Shown here piece by piece: positions 15,491 to 28,715 of a stretch of DNA of 64,000 nucleotides (positions within the stretch are counted from its first letter, which is position 1; each line of letters begins with the position of its first letter). Source of the stretch: Paguma larvata (Eukaryota > Chordata > Mammalia > Carnivora > Viverridae). The DNA lies in contig CM057836.1 in NCBI GenBank assembly GCA_030068075.1, positions 71,461,788 to 71,525,787 of the forward strand. The letters are read 5' to 3'. Made by a program: the position numbers and the translations under genes. A model generated the notes under the pieces. It saw only the letters and a list, made by a program, of their open reading frames with translations. It searched no databases and had not been told where the DNA came from.

Positions 15491-18326
15491 CTTTCTCCTT
15501 TTAATTTGGGTCCTAAAGATCACATTAAATTATGTTTTAATTTGCCACATTATATTGCATGCAAGTTCAGGACCGAATGAATAGGGGGCAGGGACGGAAG
15601 CACCTGAGGGGAACTTCCAGCTCTGAGTCCATTTTTCTCCTTCCACCGCTCTCCTCCCCTCCCCCCGCACTGGAGGACATAAAAGCAGGATTCCCTGGTA
15701 GACAAACCACACGCAGGACAGACTGGGAGTCCCCAGGAGCCCAAGTAGGAGGAGTCTGCAGGAGAGGTCCTTCAGTCCCACTGAGGCCTCTGCCTTAGAA
15801 AAGAACCCAGAGTTGGACAGCAGGACATCGGCCAGGCCAGCTGAGGAGAGAGCTCAGCATTAGCCACCACCAGGAGAGAGAGAAAGACAGACTGCATGAG
15901 CTTCCAGAAGAGAGAAGAACCAGCTGGCTCTGGGAAGTCTGTAGGAGAGCAATGCCCTGGAAGCTGGGCCAACGGCCACAGGCTGGGGCAAGGCTGGACC
16001 CTGGGACTGCCCCAGGGCCTTATGGCCCAGAGACAGCTGGTAGCTCCTGGGACCTGTGGGTGATTTTCCACTCTGTGGGCTCCCTGCCAGCTTCCTCCCT
16101 GGCAGCCTGGCCCAGGCTGCTACTAGGAGCCCAGCGCCAAGAGGGACTATGGCTTCTCTTTCCCACTCTAGCTCAAGGACTATCCTCTCTCTGCCTTTAG
16201 TCTCCACATCATCAACACGAGAAGAGGGGTCCCGGACCGGCGGTACTGGTATCGCCTAGGAGATTCAGAGAAATGCAGACCGGCAGGGATCCTGCCTCCG
16301 CCAATACACACACAATTAAGGAATCAGAATTGCATTTTCACAAGATTCTATGTCCCAAAATTTGTATAATTTTACTATTTTCAAATCTGTAAGGGATTCT
16401 GGTATCTCAATAAGCTCCCAGGAATTCTTTAGCAAAGCAAATAATCACCCTCGGGCCTCTTTTGGGTAAATCCCAATTTTTATTGAGTGCACACAAAGAG
16501 AAAAACCAACGCAGAGGCTCCAGTGGCCGGGGCTGTACGGGGAGAGGTTCGGGCCCTCAACCGGCCCCGAGCTGGTCTAAGATGCTGGAAACACCCCTCT
16601 GCCTCAGCTCATCCCTCCAGGAAATGGGAAATAGGATGGTTTCTCCCACCGGCCTGAGCTACCGCTAACCGTGCCAGGTAGAGCTGGGGCTTTTCCCAGT
16701 CCCGTGAGAGGGCGGCTTGAAAGATCTCTTTGTTCTGGTCTCTCACAATGACCTTTCTGAGCAAAGCTGCCACTTTTAACAATACCCAAACCGGGCCTCG
16801 GACAAACCCTGGCCCAGGCTGCGTGTGGAGAAGCCAGGAGGCGATTGATCCCAACTCATGTTCCTGGCCGGCCAGGAACAGAGAGACAGAGATGTACAGG
16901 CAGTGATAGGTCATCTAGGGAGGCCTCCAGGTGGCAAGCTTCCCCCTTCTACCTCTTGCCCGCCCCTTCCCACTCCCCCTACCGCTGGGCCCCTCAGCAG
17001 CAGCACGCAGCAGACAGATTTCTCAAATGCTTTGTCTCCTTCAGTCTTCAGAGCTTCTGATGAGGCTGGTAAGGCTGCCTCGGTTCTCCCAGGTACCAGC
17101 ACAATGCTTGCACATAGAAGGCACTCAAGAAATCATTGTGGAATAAATAAACTTTCAGGCCATCATTACCCAAGGGGGAGAGGTGGGCTCTTACCATAGG
17201 ACCAAGGGTTCAGATTTCACTCCCTTTACACTGAAATGATTCCTGAGAAAGATAATGCTTGCCTTTCAACCCAGATTTCCTTTCCAGGCCATCTGAACTC
17301 CAGGACTTCTGGAATTCAGCTAAGTGACTAGTCTTTACAAAGCACCTACTGTATGCTCAGTGCCTGGTCATCAGCCCTGTTGACAAGGAGCATTCAACAA
17401 ATGCCCTGATAAAATGAACTGAGAGATAGAGTGAGTGAAAGAGTGTCTCATTCATGGCCTGCAGGTAAGGAGCTCACAGTCTGCTAAATTAGCCACACTC
17501 TATTTATTTAGAGCTTAGCAAAGTGTTTTGCATACAGTAGGTACTCAACAAATGTTTTGTTTTTGGTTTGGTTTGGTTTGAGAGAATAAGAAACTGCATG
17601 GAATTTATGGTCGAATGGAATCTAAACAGACACTGGGGCATGTGACCCTGACCAGAAGTCCCCATTTCAGAGCTCGCACTAATTGTGTAAGAGAGGTTTC
17701 TGGTCAAAGAGCACGGCCAGTTGGCAGATCCCGACTGCTGGAGAGTGGAATCAGGAGCCAAGGTCAGGTGAAGCTCAAATAGCTATCAAGCTGTTTACTC
17801 CTGCCATAGATCCGTATCATCAGTTTCAAAAACTAAAGCTGCCCTCTTCACCCCAAGTCCCAGAAAAAGGGCACTGAGGACATCCAGGCAAGGAGCTCTT
17901 TCCTCTCTAGCGAGGTGGGGGATGAGCAGCGGTGATAACGGTAAATACAGGCTGTGCGTTATGAGAGGCTGGAAGAGTGTGTTCTCTCCAATGGGCCTCA
18001 GAGGTGAGCCCGTGTCCCAAAGAGTGACACTAGGAGCCTCTCCTGGGCTTTCCTGTTGGATGATTCTGGCCCTCAAACCCCCTCAGAGCAATCTGTCTCC
18101 TGCCCTCCTCAGCACTGCAGATAGCACGCAGCTGCTGAGGACAGGACAAAATTGCTGCCAATTGAACATACCTCTCAAGAGGTCATACCAAACAGCAGGC
18201 TGGGCTTTCTAAGGGGCACCGCCATCGGGCAGAGCCCCTCCCCACAGCCATCTGCAGCCTAGGCTGCCTTGGCTGCCTCCTGACTCAGCACCTAGCTGCA
18301 AGGTAAAGCATGCGCAGTTGCGCGTG

Positions 18327-18400
18327 TGCACACACAGCCACAGACACATACACAGGCACACACTCACTCACACTCACACCCACCCACACCCACACCCCCC
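18327..18400. repeat. CA-rich simple repeat
   Basis: Imperfect CACA/CACC units (CACACAGCCACAGACACATA and similar) running into a C-rich end. Confidence 0.85.
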
Positions 18401-19574
18401 AGAAAGGGAGAGTGCTTTTATAAGGCTGAACAATCTGCCGAGCCCCAGGAAACTCTTAGAAAGCACGCACACACACTCCTTTCTCTATTGTTTGGCTTTG
18501 GTACAGTGAGCACATATTACTTTAGTAATTAAAAGAGATTTTTTTTTTTTAACATGCACAAAACGGACAGCCCACCTGGTTCAATTACACATGGCTCAAA
18601 CCAATAAAAGGTTCTGTAGGTCTAGGCAGAAGGGAAAATAACCACTCCAAAGAGAATGGCCTCTTGTCCACTCTGGAAGAGGAGCCTAGCGAGTTTATGT
18701 TGTTTCAGAGACTCAGGTCCTAGTGAGATCAGGGCTCCGGACAGGGACAGTCAGCTTTCCTGGTATTGCATTGCCATTGGCTTCCCTTGCTGCCTCACCC
18801 CTGCACCTCCTTCGTGCAAAGGAGACCAAACCTCCCACAGCCAGGACTTTGGGCCCAGCTGCCATTGTCCGCAGTCACAAGAACACGTCAAAAAGATGCC
18901 CTCTCCTGGCAGCGGGCTCCGCAGAACTAGCTGGGACAAAGCGCCACTCAGAGTCCACGGCTGCCCTCTGGTGGCAGCAAGAGGAATCGAACCGCAGGGT
19001 CCCAGGCTGCTGCCCTTCGGAGAGGGTCTCCCAATTCATGACTGTCCTAGGTCAGTAGTTTCAGTGCCAGGTCAGTTAGGAACCCTGCCATCAGCCACAG
19101 AGCAAGGGGAAGGAGTCGTCTGGATCACTAGGGCAAGGCCCCTGGAAAAAATGAATGTCCCTCAACCATACTAGGTCTAAAATACTGAGGCCCAGATTTA
19201 ACCAAAACTCAGAATAAAAGAGCTGTTGGGGGTCAAGCAAACACCACCACAGCCCATTTTTCATAGTGGAGAACACCATACCCTTTAAATTAGGTCAAAT
19301 CCTCAATCGGAGAGAAGGGTGGATCATGGGAGCAGGCACTGCTTGTGGCCATCTGGCCCTGGGGGCAGAGCACCCCGGGGTCCACCCAAGGCCCACATGG
19401 GAATGAGTGCCAGCTCTCAGATTCTACCAAGGAGGTCCCGCCATCTCCCCCTGCTCCTTAGGCCCCAAGGGAAGTCTTCCGAGCAGCTCCCTGGCCCCTC
19501 AGGGCCCCCCTATGCCGGCAGCACCCCCTGCCTCCCTTCGCTTCCATTAGACATCTGATGGCTACATTCGGCTC

Positions 19575-19715
19575 CTTCACCGTCTGCTCGGTGCTGGGAT
19601 GGAAGCTCCCTAAGGAGGAAAGCTCATCCTGTTCCTGGCTTCAAACCTGCTGAGTAAGGCGGGATGCCTGGTGCATGGTGGGCTCTCAGAGGCTACCTGT
19701 GAAATGAATGGTCAG
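19575..19715 (+). repeat. L2 LINE 3' end
   Basis: CTGGGATGGAAGCTCCCTAA to GGATGCCTGGTGCATGGTGG and CTGTGAAATGAATGGT match the L2 3' terminus, diverged. Confidence 0.6.
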
Positions 19716-19983
19716 GCTATTCTCTGGGTTTTTTTTTTGCCTTAGCCCCTATCCCCTACTGGGTTGTAACCTCTCAGAACACAGGGAAGGGTTTCATCAT
19801 CTTCCCAAACACCCTGAGAGCCCAGGTGTGGGGAGGAGGGGGTGGATTTAACCATCAGGAAATGGCTCCGGAGACCCTTAAAAGACTTTTTAGAGCTACC
19901 CTGGAGGAGAAGACCCAATCAGTGTCAGGTATCAGGGTCCCAACCTACCCTGAACCTCTGTTTCTTGCAACTTAGGCTAAGAC

Positions 19984-20165
19984 AGTAGTTTTCAACTAGG
20001 AGTGATTTTGTCCTCTACATTCAAGACATTGTCAACATCTGGACACATTTTTGGTTGTCACACTTGGGGCAGGAAGAGCTACTGGCATCTAGTGGGTAGA
20101 GGCCAGAGATGTCACTAAAGCCCACGATGTACTGGTACCTGGCTCAAAACGTCAACAGGTACTTA
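19984..20165 (+). mobile_element. MER20-type hAT DNA transposon fossil
   Basis: AGTAGTTTTCAACTAGGAGTG, ACATTTTTGGTTGTCACAC and TACTGGCATCTAGTGGGTAG are the diagnostic blocks of this family. The 3' end is degraded. Confidence 0.88.
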
Positions 20166-20379
20166 GGAATGAGGAACTCTGGGTTAAGGTGACTTTTTTG
20201 TTTGTTTTAACTTCCTAACAACAAATATATAAGAAAAATATCGGAACCGGTGATTCACCTAGGAAGATGTAACTCTGACTTGAAGGCCGAAATGGGTAGT
20301 TATGCAAGCTCCTACCACTGCGCGCAGGTGGGAGGGGAGGCCTAGGGCTGCGGGGGCACAGACCCCACTCAGCGCCGGG

Positions 20380-20530
20380 CATGCTGCCTCTACCACCTGT
20401 TAGCTCTGCGACTTTGGGCAAGGTACTTCCCCTTTTCCTCTCTTCAGTTAATGGGGACATTAGTTCCTCTATGTTCATAGGATTCTGCCTGGCATGCAGC
20501 AAGAATTCAACAAGTGTTAGCTACTGTTAA
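20380..20530 (+). repeat. MIR SINE, sense
   Basis: CTACCACCTGTTAGCTCTGC, GACTTTGGGCAAGGTACTT and TTCTGCCTGGCATGCAGCAA are in sense MIR order. Confidence 0.75.
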
Positions 20531-21849
20531 GAGAAAAGGGGTAAAGAAATTAAAGTCCATCTGGGCACACAGGGCCACAGCCCATACTTTAAATATCTGT
20601 CACATTCTCGGGCCACCTCTGGGCTGGACGTGGCCACAGGAAGTGGACTGAGGGGCTGAGCTGTTGCCATGTGAACCGGGAACTGCTATTCACACTCAAG
20701 CTTTCGAATGTTTGGGCTGTTTGGTTGGAAAGAAAAGATGATTCAGTTTCCATTGCTCTTTATTTGGGAGGCACAGGGCGGGGGTGGGGGGTGGGGGAGA
20801 ACAGTCAGCATCCTGGCTTTCAGGACTGAAATTTGTTTTAGGAGGAAAAGAGGATGAAGGGTGGGGAGCAGAGTGATAGGAACAGAACAGTGTTACTTGG
20901 GCTTTCCTGGAGGGGTGAGGGTTGGTTAATGTTCCGTCCACCGCCGGTGCCGCTGCCACCACACCACCACCACACTCATGCACACATATTCACACGCACA
21001 CACACACAGCCAGAGTATGCAAGAACACAGGCAGGGAGGAACAGCCCCACTCAGGAGGGTGGGACCAGCTTTGGGAAGAGAAGCCACCCGCTGAGAATGG
21101 TGACTCAGGGTCCTAGAGGGACAGAGAGAGCCCTGAGTCAGCAGAGCAAGGATCAGCCCAACCGTCACCAGGGCTCTGTCCTTCTCACACACACTCCCAA
21201 ACTGGAAGCTGTATGGGTTTTAAGGCTACTCAGATCCGAAGCTGGAATCCCAGTAGGTAAGGTCAGGCAAGCTACTCAAACTTGTTGAGTCCTTTGTCCC
21301 CTCTCAAGTGATCTGAGGTCACCTGACTTCCTTCACAGGGCACTGTACACTGAGCACATGGTCCCGCCTAGCACACAGCAGGTACTTGATAACTGCTGGC
21401 TCTCTCCTTCCGTCCCTCCTGGCTGTCCTTGACGGTCACCTGAACCTCATCACACCTGGGGGCAGCCCTGAGGGGACCGCAGCAGAGGGGGGGTAGTAAC
21501 AGCAATACCCCTGTGCTCTGAGCTCTGTACTCAAGGTGTCTTTTCATTCCTGCCTCTCCTCAGACCCTCACACCCCCAGCTACAGGACAAACAGGAGCCC
21601 CCTGTTTGAGGAAGGAAGCAGAGCTGGAGGGTGGAAAAGGAACTCGCCCAGGGTTGCTGTGCAGTCTCCCATTCCCGGGCCCTGCCTTGGTGACCTCCAG
21701 ATGGTCAGGGTGCCCCCAAACTCTGCACACTGGAAGCTGAGGCCACGCCTTCCAAGCTGGAGCACACTCACTGGGGCTGGAGCACCCGGGGGCAGCAGCA
21801 GAGTCTCCTTAACCCCAGCGTTTCTGCTGTGGCAGAGGAGCCTCCTGGG

Positions 21850-22015
21850 CAGGAGCGTCAGCTGGCTCTGCCAGGACAAGTCACTTACATTCTCTGGGCC
21901 TCCACTTTCCACCTGTAAAATGGGGATGGAACCAGTACACCTGCCTCAGAGAACTGCTAGGACCACAAAACACACATGAAACCAAGCACTTACCAAGTGC
22001 CTCGCACGAATTCGG
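21850..22015 (+). repeat. MIR SINE, sense
   Basis: GGACAAGTCACTTACATTCT, CTGGGCCTCCACTTTCCACC, TGTAAAATGGGGATGG and the 3' ACCAAGCACTTACCAAGTGC match the sense MIR. Confidence 0.75.
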
Positions 22016-23310
22016 CATGTATTTTAAGATCACGAATATTTAGATGAAAGCACAAAGGGGACAAGACACTGAAATCACCAAGACCCCCTTCTTACAAAAT
22101 CCACTCCTGGAGCCTGCCACACAGCAGGGCCCCTCTACCCTCGGTGCCTACAGCAGGCCTTGGGAGTAAGGGCCTCTTCAACGTTGGCAGGGCAGGCGTC
22201 AGGCAAGAAATTTTCTCTCAAGGGCCAGGGAGTAAATATTTTAGGATCTGCTCTCTACTCCACTCTAGGTGAGAGACCATACAAAAACGGTAGGTATGGC
22301 CATGCTCCATTAAGACTGTCTTTGCCAAAACAGGCAGCGGCAGACCCGTGCTGCAAAGGTTCGGCTGAGGGTGGCATCTCTTCACATCCCCCATCCACCC
22401 CGGAGAGCTACGCCTGCAGACAGAAGGGTGCCCCAGGGGAGCGGGCGGAGCCAGGCAACGGGGGTCTGCGGCTAGAGAGAAGTAGCCAGGTGGCAGCTGC
22501 CTGGGCAGTAAAAACAGGAACTAGCCCACTGGGCCGCTGCGTCTCTAAAACTGAAGCTCAGCAACCAAGAAAGGACAAGAGAACACAGACGGTGGAGGTG
22601 GAGCAGAGGCAGCAGGCTTCCCAGGGTCCCTGTGATGTCCCTCGGTCCCGCACCTTCCCACTTACAGGGTGGTCTGAGGAGGCCAGGGCTCTGGGGCCAG
22701 CCCCATGCTTGGGGGTCAAGCCGCCTCGGCTCTCTGGGCCTCCTGATCCATGTGTCCCAAACAGGGACACCACAGCCTTCCTGACCTAGCACTTAAAAAA
22801 AGAAAAAGTGTGAAGTTCAAGTTTGGGCCAGCAGCCTACCCAGCTGTGGACTGCCACAAAAAATAACACAAATGATGGTAATGACTTTGATTTTCTAAGC
22901 AGCTGGGATGGATCAAGAGCTCTGGGCGGTATTCTCACACGTGAGCGGGGGGGACAGCCTGCTCCCCCCGGCTGGGACATTTCTGCCCTGTTCTTACCAT
23001 TCAGAACACAGGGACTCGAGCAACAGCCCCTCATCTAACAGCAAGGGTAGGGCAGAGAGAGAGGAGGACAGCACAGGCCTCCTCCAGGCCAGGGGTCCGG
23101 CTGGGGCAGGACTGCCCCGCTCCACAGGTGTTCACCTCTGCGTACCTCAGCCCGACAAGATGTGAACACGCCAGCCCCCGCCGATCCTCTCGAGAGTGCG
23201 CACACAGGCACACACCCAGATCCGAGAGGCCAGACTCCAGGCGACCGGCGTCAGGAGCACCCCGGCCCAGAGGGAAATGTCCAGGTCCCGCTTAGCTGCC
23301 AGAGACCTAC

Positions 23311-23426
23311 CCCTTCTTCAGGTTTGTCACATAAGCGCTCTGGAGGGCGGCTTCCAGGAAGTAGGTGAGCTCATAGTCAACCGGGTGAGAGCCTTTCAGA
23401 TGCCGTGATGTGGTGTTATTTGTGAT
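23311..23426 (-). CDS. TTC7A: TTC7A coding exon 5 (residues ~217-254)
   Basis: A 116-nt exon encoding [20 protein letters not shown] and then [19 protein letters not shown], ending with two bases of a Gly codon. The helix [11 protein letters not shown] is a recognisable TPR-type helix in this family. The acceptor is TTCCCAG|ATC and the donor AAGGG|GTAGGT. The first residue is Ile where I recall Thr in the human protein. The polar TNNTTSR stretch is probably a loop between solenoid helices. Confidence 0.96.
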
Positions 23427-23639
23427 CTGGGAAGGGGAACACAGAGAGAGCCGCTGTCTCAAAGTTGTGAGGAGTCAGAGGGGCCGGGGTGACAGCCAGC
23501 CCCAGTGGCGTGGGCAGCCCCGTTACCATCCCAAGTCTCTGGCTGCCTCAGGGGCGCACGGCGCAATTCGCAGGCCAAATTCGACCTAACTTGCTTTTGT
23601 TTAAAATATGCCTAAAATACGCTCTCTTTATCCAAATGC

Positions 23640-23840
23640 TAGATGCCCACAACAGCCCTACAAAGCTGGTTTTGTCTACATTTTATAGATGAAGAAACCG
23701 AGGCTCAGCAAGTGCCTGAGGTCACAAAGCTGGCATGCACCTAGACCTCAAACTTCAGTCTGGCCAGTTACAGGGTCAGGCTATTTCTACTACTCATTGG
23801 TTCATTCATTCAACAAACCCTTGAGTGTCTACCATATACC
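23640..23840 (-). repeat. MIR SINE, antisense
   Basis: TACATTTTATAGATGAAGAAAC, CGAGGCTCAGCAAGTGCC and GGTCACAAAGCTGGCATGC match the reverse-complement MIR. A second antisense-like block, GAGTGTCTACCATATACCAGG, follows at 23823. Confidence 0.75.
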
Positions 23841-24552
23841 AGGCACCGTCCCTGTCCTGTAATCACGGAATGTTGGAACAGCCTACCTGGCTAAGATCCC
23901 TGGGGTTCCAGGGAAACCTGAGGAGCAACTGTGGTATTAACTGAGCTGTCCTTAAGCCTCAGCTCTAAGAGATCACCCAGCCGCAGGAAGATAGGCCTGC
24001 TTTTATTATACCACCTCCCTGCCCTGATCCAAGAAACAAATCAATGAGCCAGCCACCTTGTCTTTCAGAAATTGAAGTAGATTTAAGAGACGTTCTTAGT
24101 TCCTTGGAGCTGGGGGCCGAGTCTTAGGAGGGACACAGCGCCATTTCTGAGAACGCACAGGATTCTATGGCCTGCCCTTCCCTGACCCTTCCCTGGTCTG
24201 AGATGACAGCTCCCGGGCCTACTGGTCTGCCCGTTGTCACAGGGCACTGATTCCAGCCCTGCACACCGTTACACTTCATCACCATAAAAGTCGAAAGCCT
24301 AGGCTTCTGGCTGAATGGGAGTTTATCTTCTTCATGAAAGTTTTCTCCAAAATCACAGGCATTTCCAGTGTGAAGTGCTCCTAAAACACTGTTGTCTAGC
24401 AGTGATCCATGTGACCTCAGCAGAGGTCAACTCAGCCACGCCAAGGCTCCAAGTGGACTTCCGCCAGGGAATGCACTGGAGTCCTGTTTTTGCTGAGTCC
24501 CCCAACCGCTTCTCCTTTCCTCCTGAAATCCAATCAAGTGGAGGGAATCTAG

Positions 24553-24714
24553 GGTAGTGACACTCAACAGCGGGGGCGATTTTGCCTTCTAGGGACATTT
24601 GGCATATCTGGAGACATCTTTGGCTGTCACGATTTGTATAATATGCAAAGTCGCCCCACACAGCAAAGAATGATCTGGCCCCGATGGCAATAGTGCTGAG
24701 GTTGAGAAATCCCA
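24553..24714 (+). mobile_element. MER20-type hAT DNA transposon fossil
   Basis: TAGTGACACTCAACAGCGGG, GGCGATTTTGCCTTCTAGGG, CTGGAGACATCTTTGGCTGTC and AGTGCTGAGGTTGAGAAAT are the family's blocks in order. The central 'CATCTAGTGGGTAG' part is deleted, so this is an internally shortened copy. Confidence 0.88.
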
Positions 24715-25014
24715 CCCTGGGGGGGAATCGGCTTGGCTTGGATGACTCCTCCTACCAGGTCTGTCACAAAACAGGTGCTGGGTTGACATTTTGGCACTTG
24801 CCAAAGTAGGTAAGGTTCAAATGTCTCTGGGCTCTGACTCTCAGCTCATGACCACCTCCTTCCGGATGCCAATCCAGGTCTACACTGCCACAGCACCTGC
24901 CTTCTAGTATCTATGAACTGTCTACTGAATAGAATGCCTAAGCACCAGCCCCGAGTTCTCCCCCGCAAGTAACCAGAGCTGCACTCCCAGGGTTCCCGTC
25001 CTGCCAATGCCACG

Positions 25015-25190
25015 TAGTAACTGGCTGAACTCTGGGAAGCCATTTAACTCCTCCCTAAACCGGAGTTTCTCACTTGGGAAACAGGAACAACAGGGCCTGT
25101 CCCAGCCAATGGGTTTGAGGGTTAAATTCGAGAATGACTGTAAAGTACTCAGGAGTACCGCCCGACACAAAAGCAGTATCTTTGTTAGAT
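25015..25190 (+). repeat. MIR SINE, sense (diverged)
   Basis: CTGGCTGAACTCTGGGAAGCC, CTAAACCGGAGTTTCTCACTT and GGAAACAGGAACAACAGGG keep the sense MIR order with many changes. Confidence 0.5.
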
Positions 25191-25529
25191 ATAGCTGTTT
25201 GTCCTCCTCCCGTTAAACCAAGAGCCCCCCCGAAGAGAAGAACCGGGGTAACATCACAAGATTCTGCTAACATCAGAACCACTGTCTGGCCAACAGTTTG
25301 ATAGGCACCCCCTCAAGAAGGGGCTGGGACAAGAGGAGGCCTGAGGACTTCCAGACCCCAGCTGGCCAGCTCTCTGCTGGCCTCTGCAAGGCTGGGACGA
25401 TGGGGCCAAGGCCTCCCCTCCTCAAGGGGATCGAGTAGGGAGCTTCCTGGCCACCTGAGGACAGGGAAGTATTCCTAAGTGCAAGGACCAGCCAACACCT
25501 CTTCCAAAGGGACCATGATGAGCAAATAG

Positions 25530-25640
25530 TTTTATCTCTCTAAACCTCATCTGTTAGGGGTCAGTACCATATCTACTTCATAGAGTTGCTGTGAGGATTA
25601 CAATGAGTTTAACAGGTACAGACAGGGCTATCACATCTGG
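25530..25640 (+). repeat. MIR fragment, sense
   Basis: CTCTAAACCTCATCTGTTAG, TTCATAGAGTTGCTGTGAGG and ATTACAATGAG match the middle of the MIR. Confidence 0.7.
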
Positions 25641-25845
25641 TCGTCCAACCTGAGCTTGTCAAGGAGGCTCTGGGCTCCCACAGATGGTATGGACTCATTT
25701 ATTTATTAAATAATTAAGTGATTACTTACTGAATAAATGAGCATCGAGGTGAAGGGTCTCACTCTGACGGGAGTGGTATACTGTGATGAGATTTCCAACC
25801 AATGAGGCAGAGTGGCGTTGTACCGGCGGAGGGTACTATTTTCTA

Positions 25846-26346
<501 letters not shown>

Positions 26347-26939
26347 TCAAAGCTGCAGGATGAAAACAACCACTCCCCAGGCACTCACCGTTTCTACAAT
26401 GGTTATTTACGCCTAGCTCTTCTCTCCGTGCTTTAGCTGCAGGCTCCATGTGGGCAACATGTGAGCTTTCCTGCACTGCTGCAGTCCCTAGTATCCGCAC
26501 ACGGCAGAGAACTCAAGCTGGGCGGCACTCTACAGGCACCCTTCCACGGAACCAGTTTCTACCTCACCTAAGTTATTTGCGCACAAGTCAATCTGCCTAA
26601 AATGGACGGCGGCTGCCTCTGCGCACCAGGCAGCCACTGCCTGTTCTCTGGCCCCAATGCCTCACTTTCCCCATGAGCACCCCTGCTGCAGCCTCAGAGC
26701 ATGAGGCCCCCACTCCATCTCCCGGGCAGACCCATCATCAGGGCCACAGCGACTGGCTAAGGATGAGCCCAGGGCTCGGAACTTTTAACTCCTTCCGCTG
26801 GGGCTGGGAAGCTGGGAAGAGGTCAGCCTGAAATGCTAGGGAAAGCCTGCCTTAAATTGAAGCTATACAAGGTGAATACAGTTAACACGAATCAGCTGCA
26901 CACCTGCAAACGCTTGCAATGGTACATTTCGTTACGGCC

Positions 26940-27085
26940 TTTTTTTTTTTTTTTTCAAACCACAGTTACGTTTTTTAAAATCAAATCAAATCATGGCTGG
27001 CTCTAAAGCAAAAACGAACAAAACAAAAAGCCCCAAAACAAAACCAAAATGAACCAAAACAAAACAAAAAAAAAAGGTAAGAAGC
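26940..27085. repeat. T run and A/CAAAA-rich low-complexity tract
   Basis: A run of about 16 T at 26940-26955 is followed, about 50 bp later, by AACAAAAC-type A-rich sequence to about 27080. No retroposed body was recognised. Confidence 0.7.
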
Positions 27086-27619
27086 CCAGAAGAGAGAGCA
27101 CTGTTATGCTTTGCTTTTAGCAGTTAATGCCGTAAAGGAAAACAACTATATTTGCATCAGTTTTGGGTTTTTTTTTCAAGACAAGAAAAAGACTGACTAA
27201 ACTCTTAGTAATGGGGAGAAAAATTTCCAGAGTAAAGATGGAAGAGGCAGATTCCTAATGACACCGTTTGAGCGCCCTGCCTGAAGCTCTACCTCCTGAA
27301 ACTTCCCAGTATATGAGCCCAGTATACCTCCACCCTTTTTAGGGTTCAGTCAGCTTAACGTGTGTTTCTGTCACATGAGACGAACACATAGATCTGACTA
27401 GAGAGTGCTGTCCTGGACTGTTGCTTCCTAATGGGCAGAATCCAGGTCGCTCTCACCTTCATGTCCCCAACAGTACTTTACACGCAGTCGGTGCTCAGGA
27501 CAAACTTCCTGGAGGAGCTGTAGGAACAGAACCCCCAACTCTCTCCTGCCCTCTGCCCTAACCTCCAGCTGATGACCGTGCCCTCAACACTTCTCCTCCC
27601 CCCTTGTTTTAGGCTTGAC

Positions 27620-27788
27620 ATTTTTTTTTAAGTTTATTTATTTATTTTGAGAGAGAGAGAATCCCAAGCAGGCTCTGCACCGTCAGCGCGGAGCCTGATT
27701 CAGGGCTTGATCTCACAAACTGTGAGGTCATGACCTAAGCCGAAACCAAGAGTCGGATGCTTAACCGACTGAGCTACCCAGGCGGCCC
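27620..27788 (-). mobile_element. Felid tRNA-Lys SINE, antisense
   Basis: T-rich start with TTTATTTATTTTGAGAGAGA, then the reverse-complement tRNA-related region ending GACTGAGCTACCCAGGCGGC. A near-perfect 10-bp duplication (TAGGCTTGAC / TAGGCTTCAC) flanks it at 27610-27619 and 27789-27798. The CT-rich middle is partly deleted. Confidence 0.95.
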
Positions 27789-27804
27789 TAGGCTTCACCT
27801 CGAG

Positions 27805-28021
27805 TGGATGACCACATCGGCCACCTAACTGGCCTCCCTGGCTCAGGTCTTGTTCTACTCCACCTTGCACACTGTTCCCAAGGTGATCCTTCTAGAACTC
27901 CACCACTTCAACCCTCCAGGGATCCCCAGTGCTACAGTATGGTCCAAACTCCTGGCACTCCGTAACAGGGCCTCTGGGATTCCACCCCTGTCACTTGCCC
28001 AGTCTTGGCTCTCACCGTATG
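27805..28021 (+). repeat. L2 LINE, 5' part of a split copy
   Basis: CACATCGGCCACCTAACTGG, GATCCTTCTAGAACTCCACC and CCAAACTCCTGGCACTCCGT match the L2 body near its 3' end. The copy continues beyond the LTR at 28339. Confidence 0.75.
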
Positions 28022-28338
28022 CCACAGGCTGAATGTTTGTGCCCTCCACTCCCCAAGTCCAATGTTGAAAACCTAGTGCCCAAGGCTGATGGTATTAGGA
28101 GGCAGGGGTCTTTGGGAGGTGAGGAATGGTTTAAGAGCCTTCTAAAAGAGACCAGCCTCACCCCTTCTGCCATGTGATCGCACAGCAGCCTGCAACCCGG
28201 AAGAGGGTCCTCACCATAATCTGACCGTGCTGGTGCCCTGATCTCAGACTTCTGGCCTGCTGAGTCATGAGAAATAAATGTCTGTCGTGTTGAAGCCACC
28301 CAGGCTGTACTTTGTTACAGCAGCCCGAGCTAAGACAC
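28022..28338 (+). mobile_element. MaLR-type solo LTR (MLT1/MST-like)
   Basis: The order CTGAATGTTTGTGCCCTCCA, GCTGATGGTATTAGGAGGCA, GGTCTTTGGGAGGTGAGGA, AGAAATAAATGTCTGTCGTG, GAAGCCACCCAGGCTGTAC and CAGCCCGAGCTAAGACAC is that of an ERVL-MaLR-type LTR. It has its polyadenylation signal and terminal CA-type end. Exact subfamily not determined. Confidence 0.75.
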
Positions 28339-28715
28339 CACGGCTGCTGCATCCACACCCAACCTCCTGTTTCCAGTGCCGACCTTGCTCAAGCCGTTCC
28401 TCCCACCTGGAATGCATGCCCCTGACCAATCTCCCAAGTCCACCCAAAATTACCACCCGCCTCTGCCCTAAGTACCCCCCTGCTCTGTGGAGCCCCTCCT
28501 GACACACCCTGGTATAACCAACCCATCTCTCCTGGGGCTCCAGTCTATGCTTTACATACGCCTGCCCCGCCATTTCTTATACCTATTTATTCACACGCTT
28601 ACGCAGCCAGACCGAACGCTTCTAAGGTCAACCTTATCACGTTCACCTTTCTACAAACTGGCGCACAGTAGGCACTTAGCAAGCCCTGGTTGGCCAGCTG
28701 AAGAAATGGCGAGCC
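28339..28715 (+). repeat. L2 LINE, 3' part of a split copy
   Basis: CCGTTCCTCCCACCTGGAATG, GCCCCTCCTGACACACCCTG and ACTGGCGCACAGTAGGCACT are L2 3' blocks that continue the copy left of the LTR. Confidence 0.75.

Noticed and set aside
22160..22789. Plus-strand open frame of 209 codons in intron 5
   Set aside because: GC-rich intronic sequence, no known motif, antisense to the gene; no evidence of an exon.
27720..27788. tRNA-like sequence blocks in the many SINEs as tRNA genes
   Set aside because: They are diverged tRNA-Lys-derived SINE heads followed by SINE bodies and poly-A tails, not functional tRNA genes.
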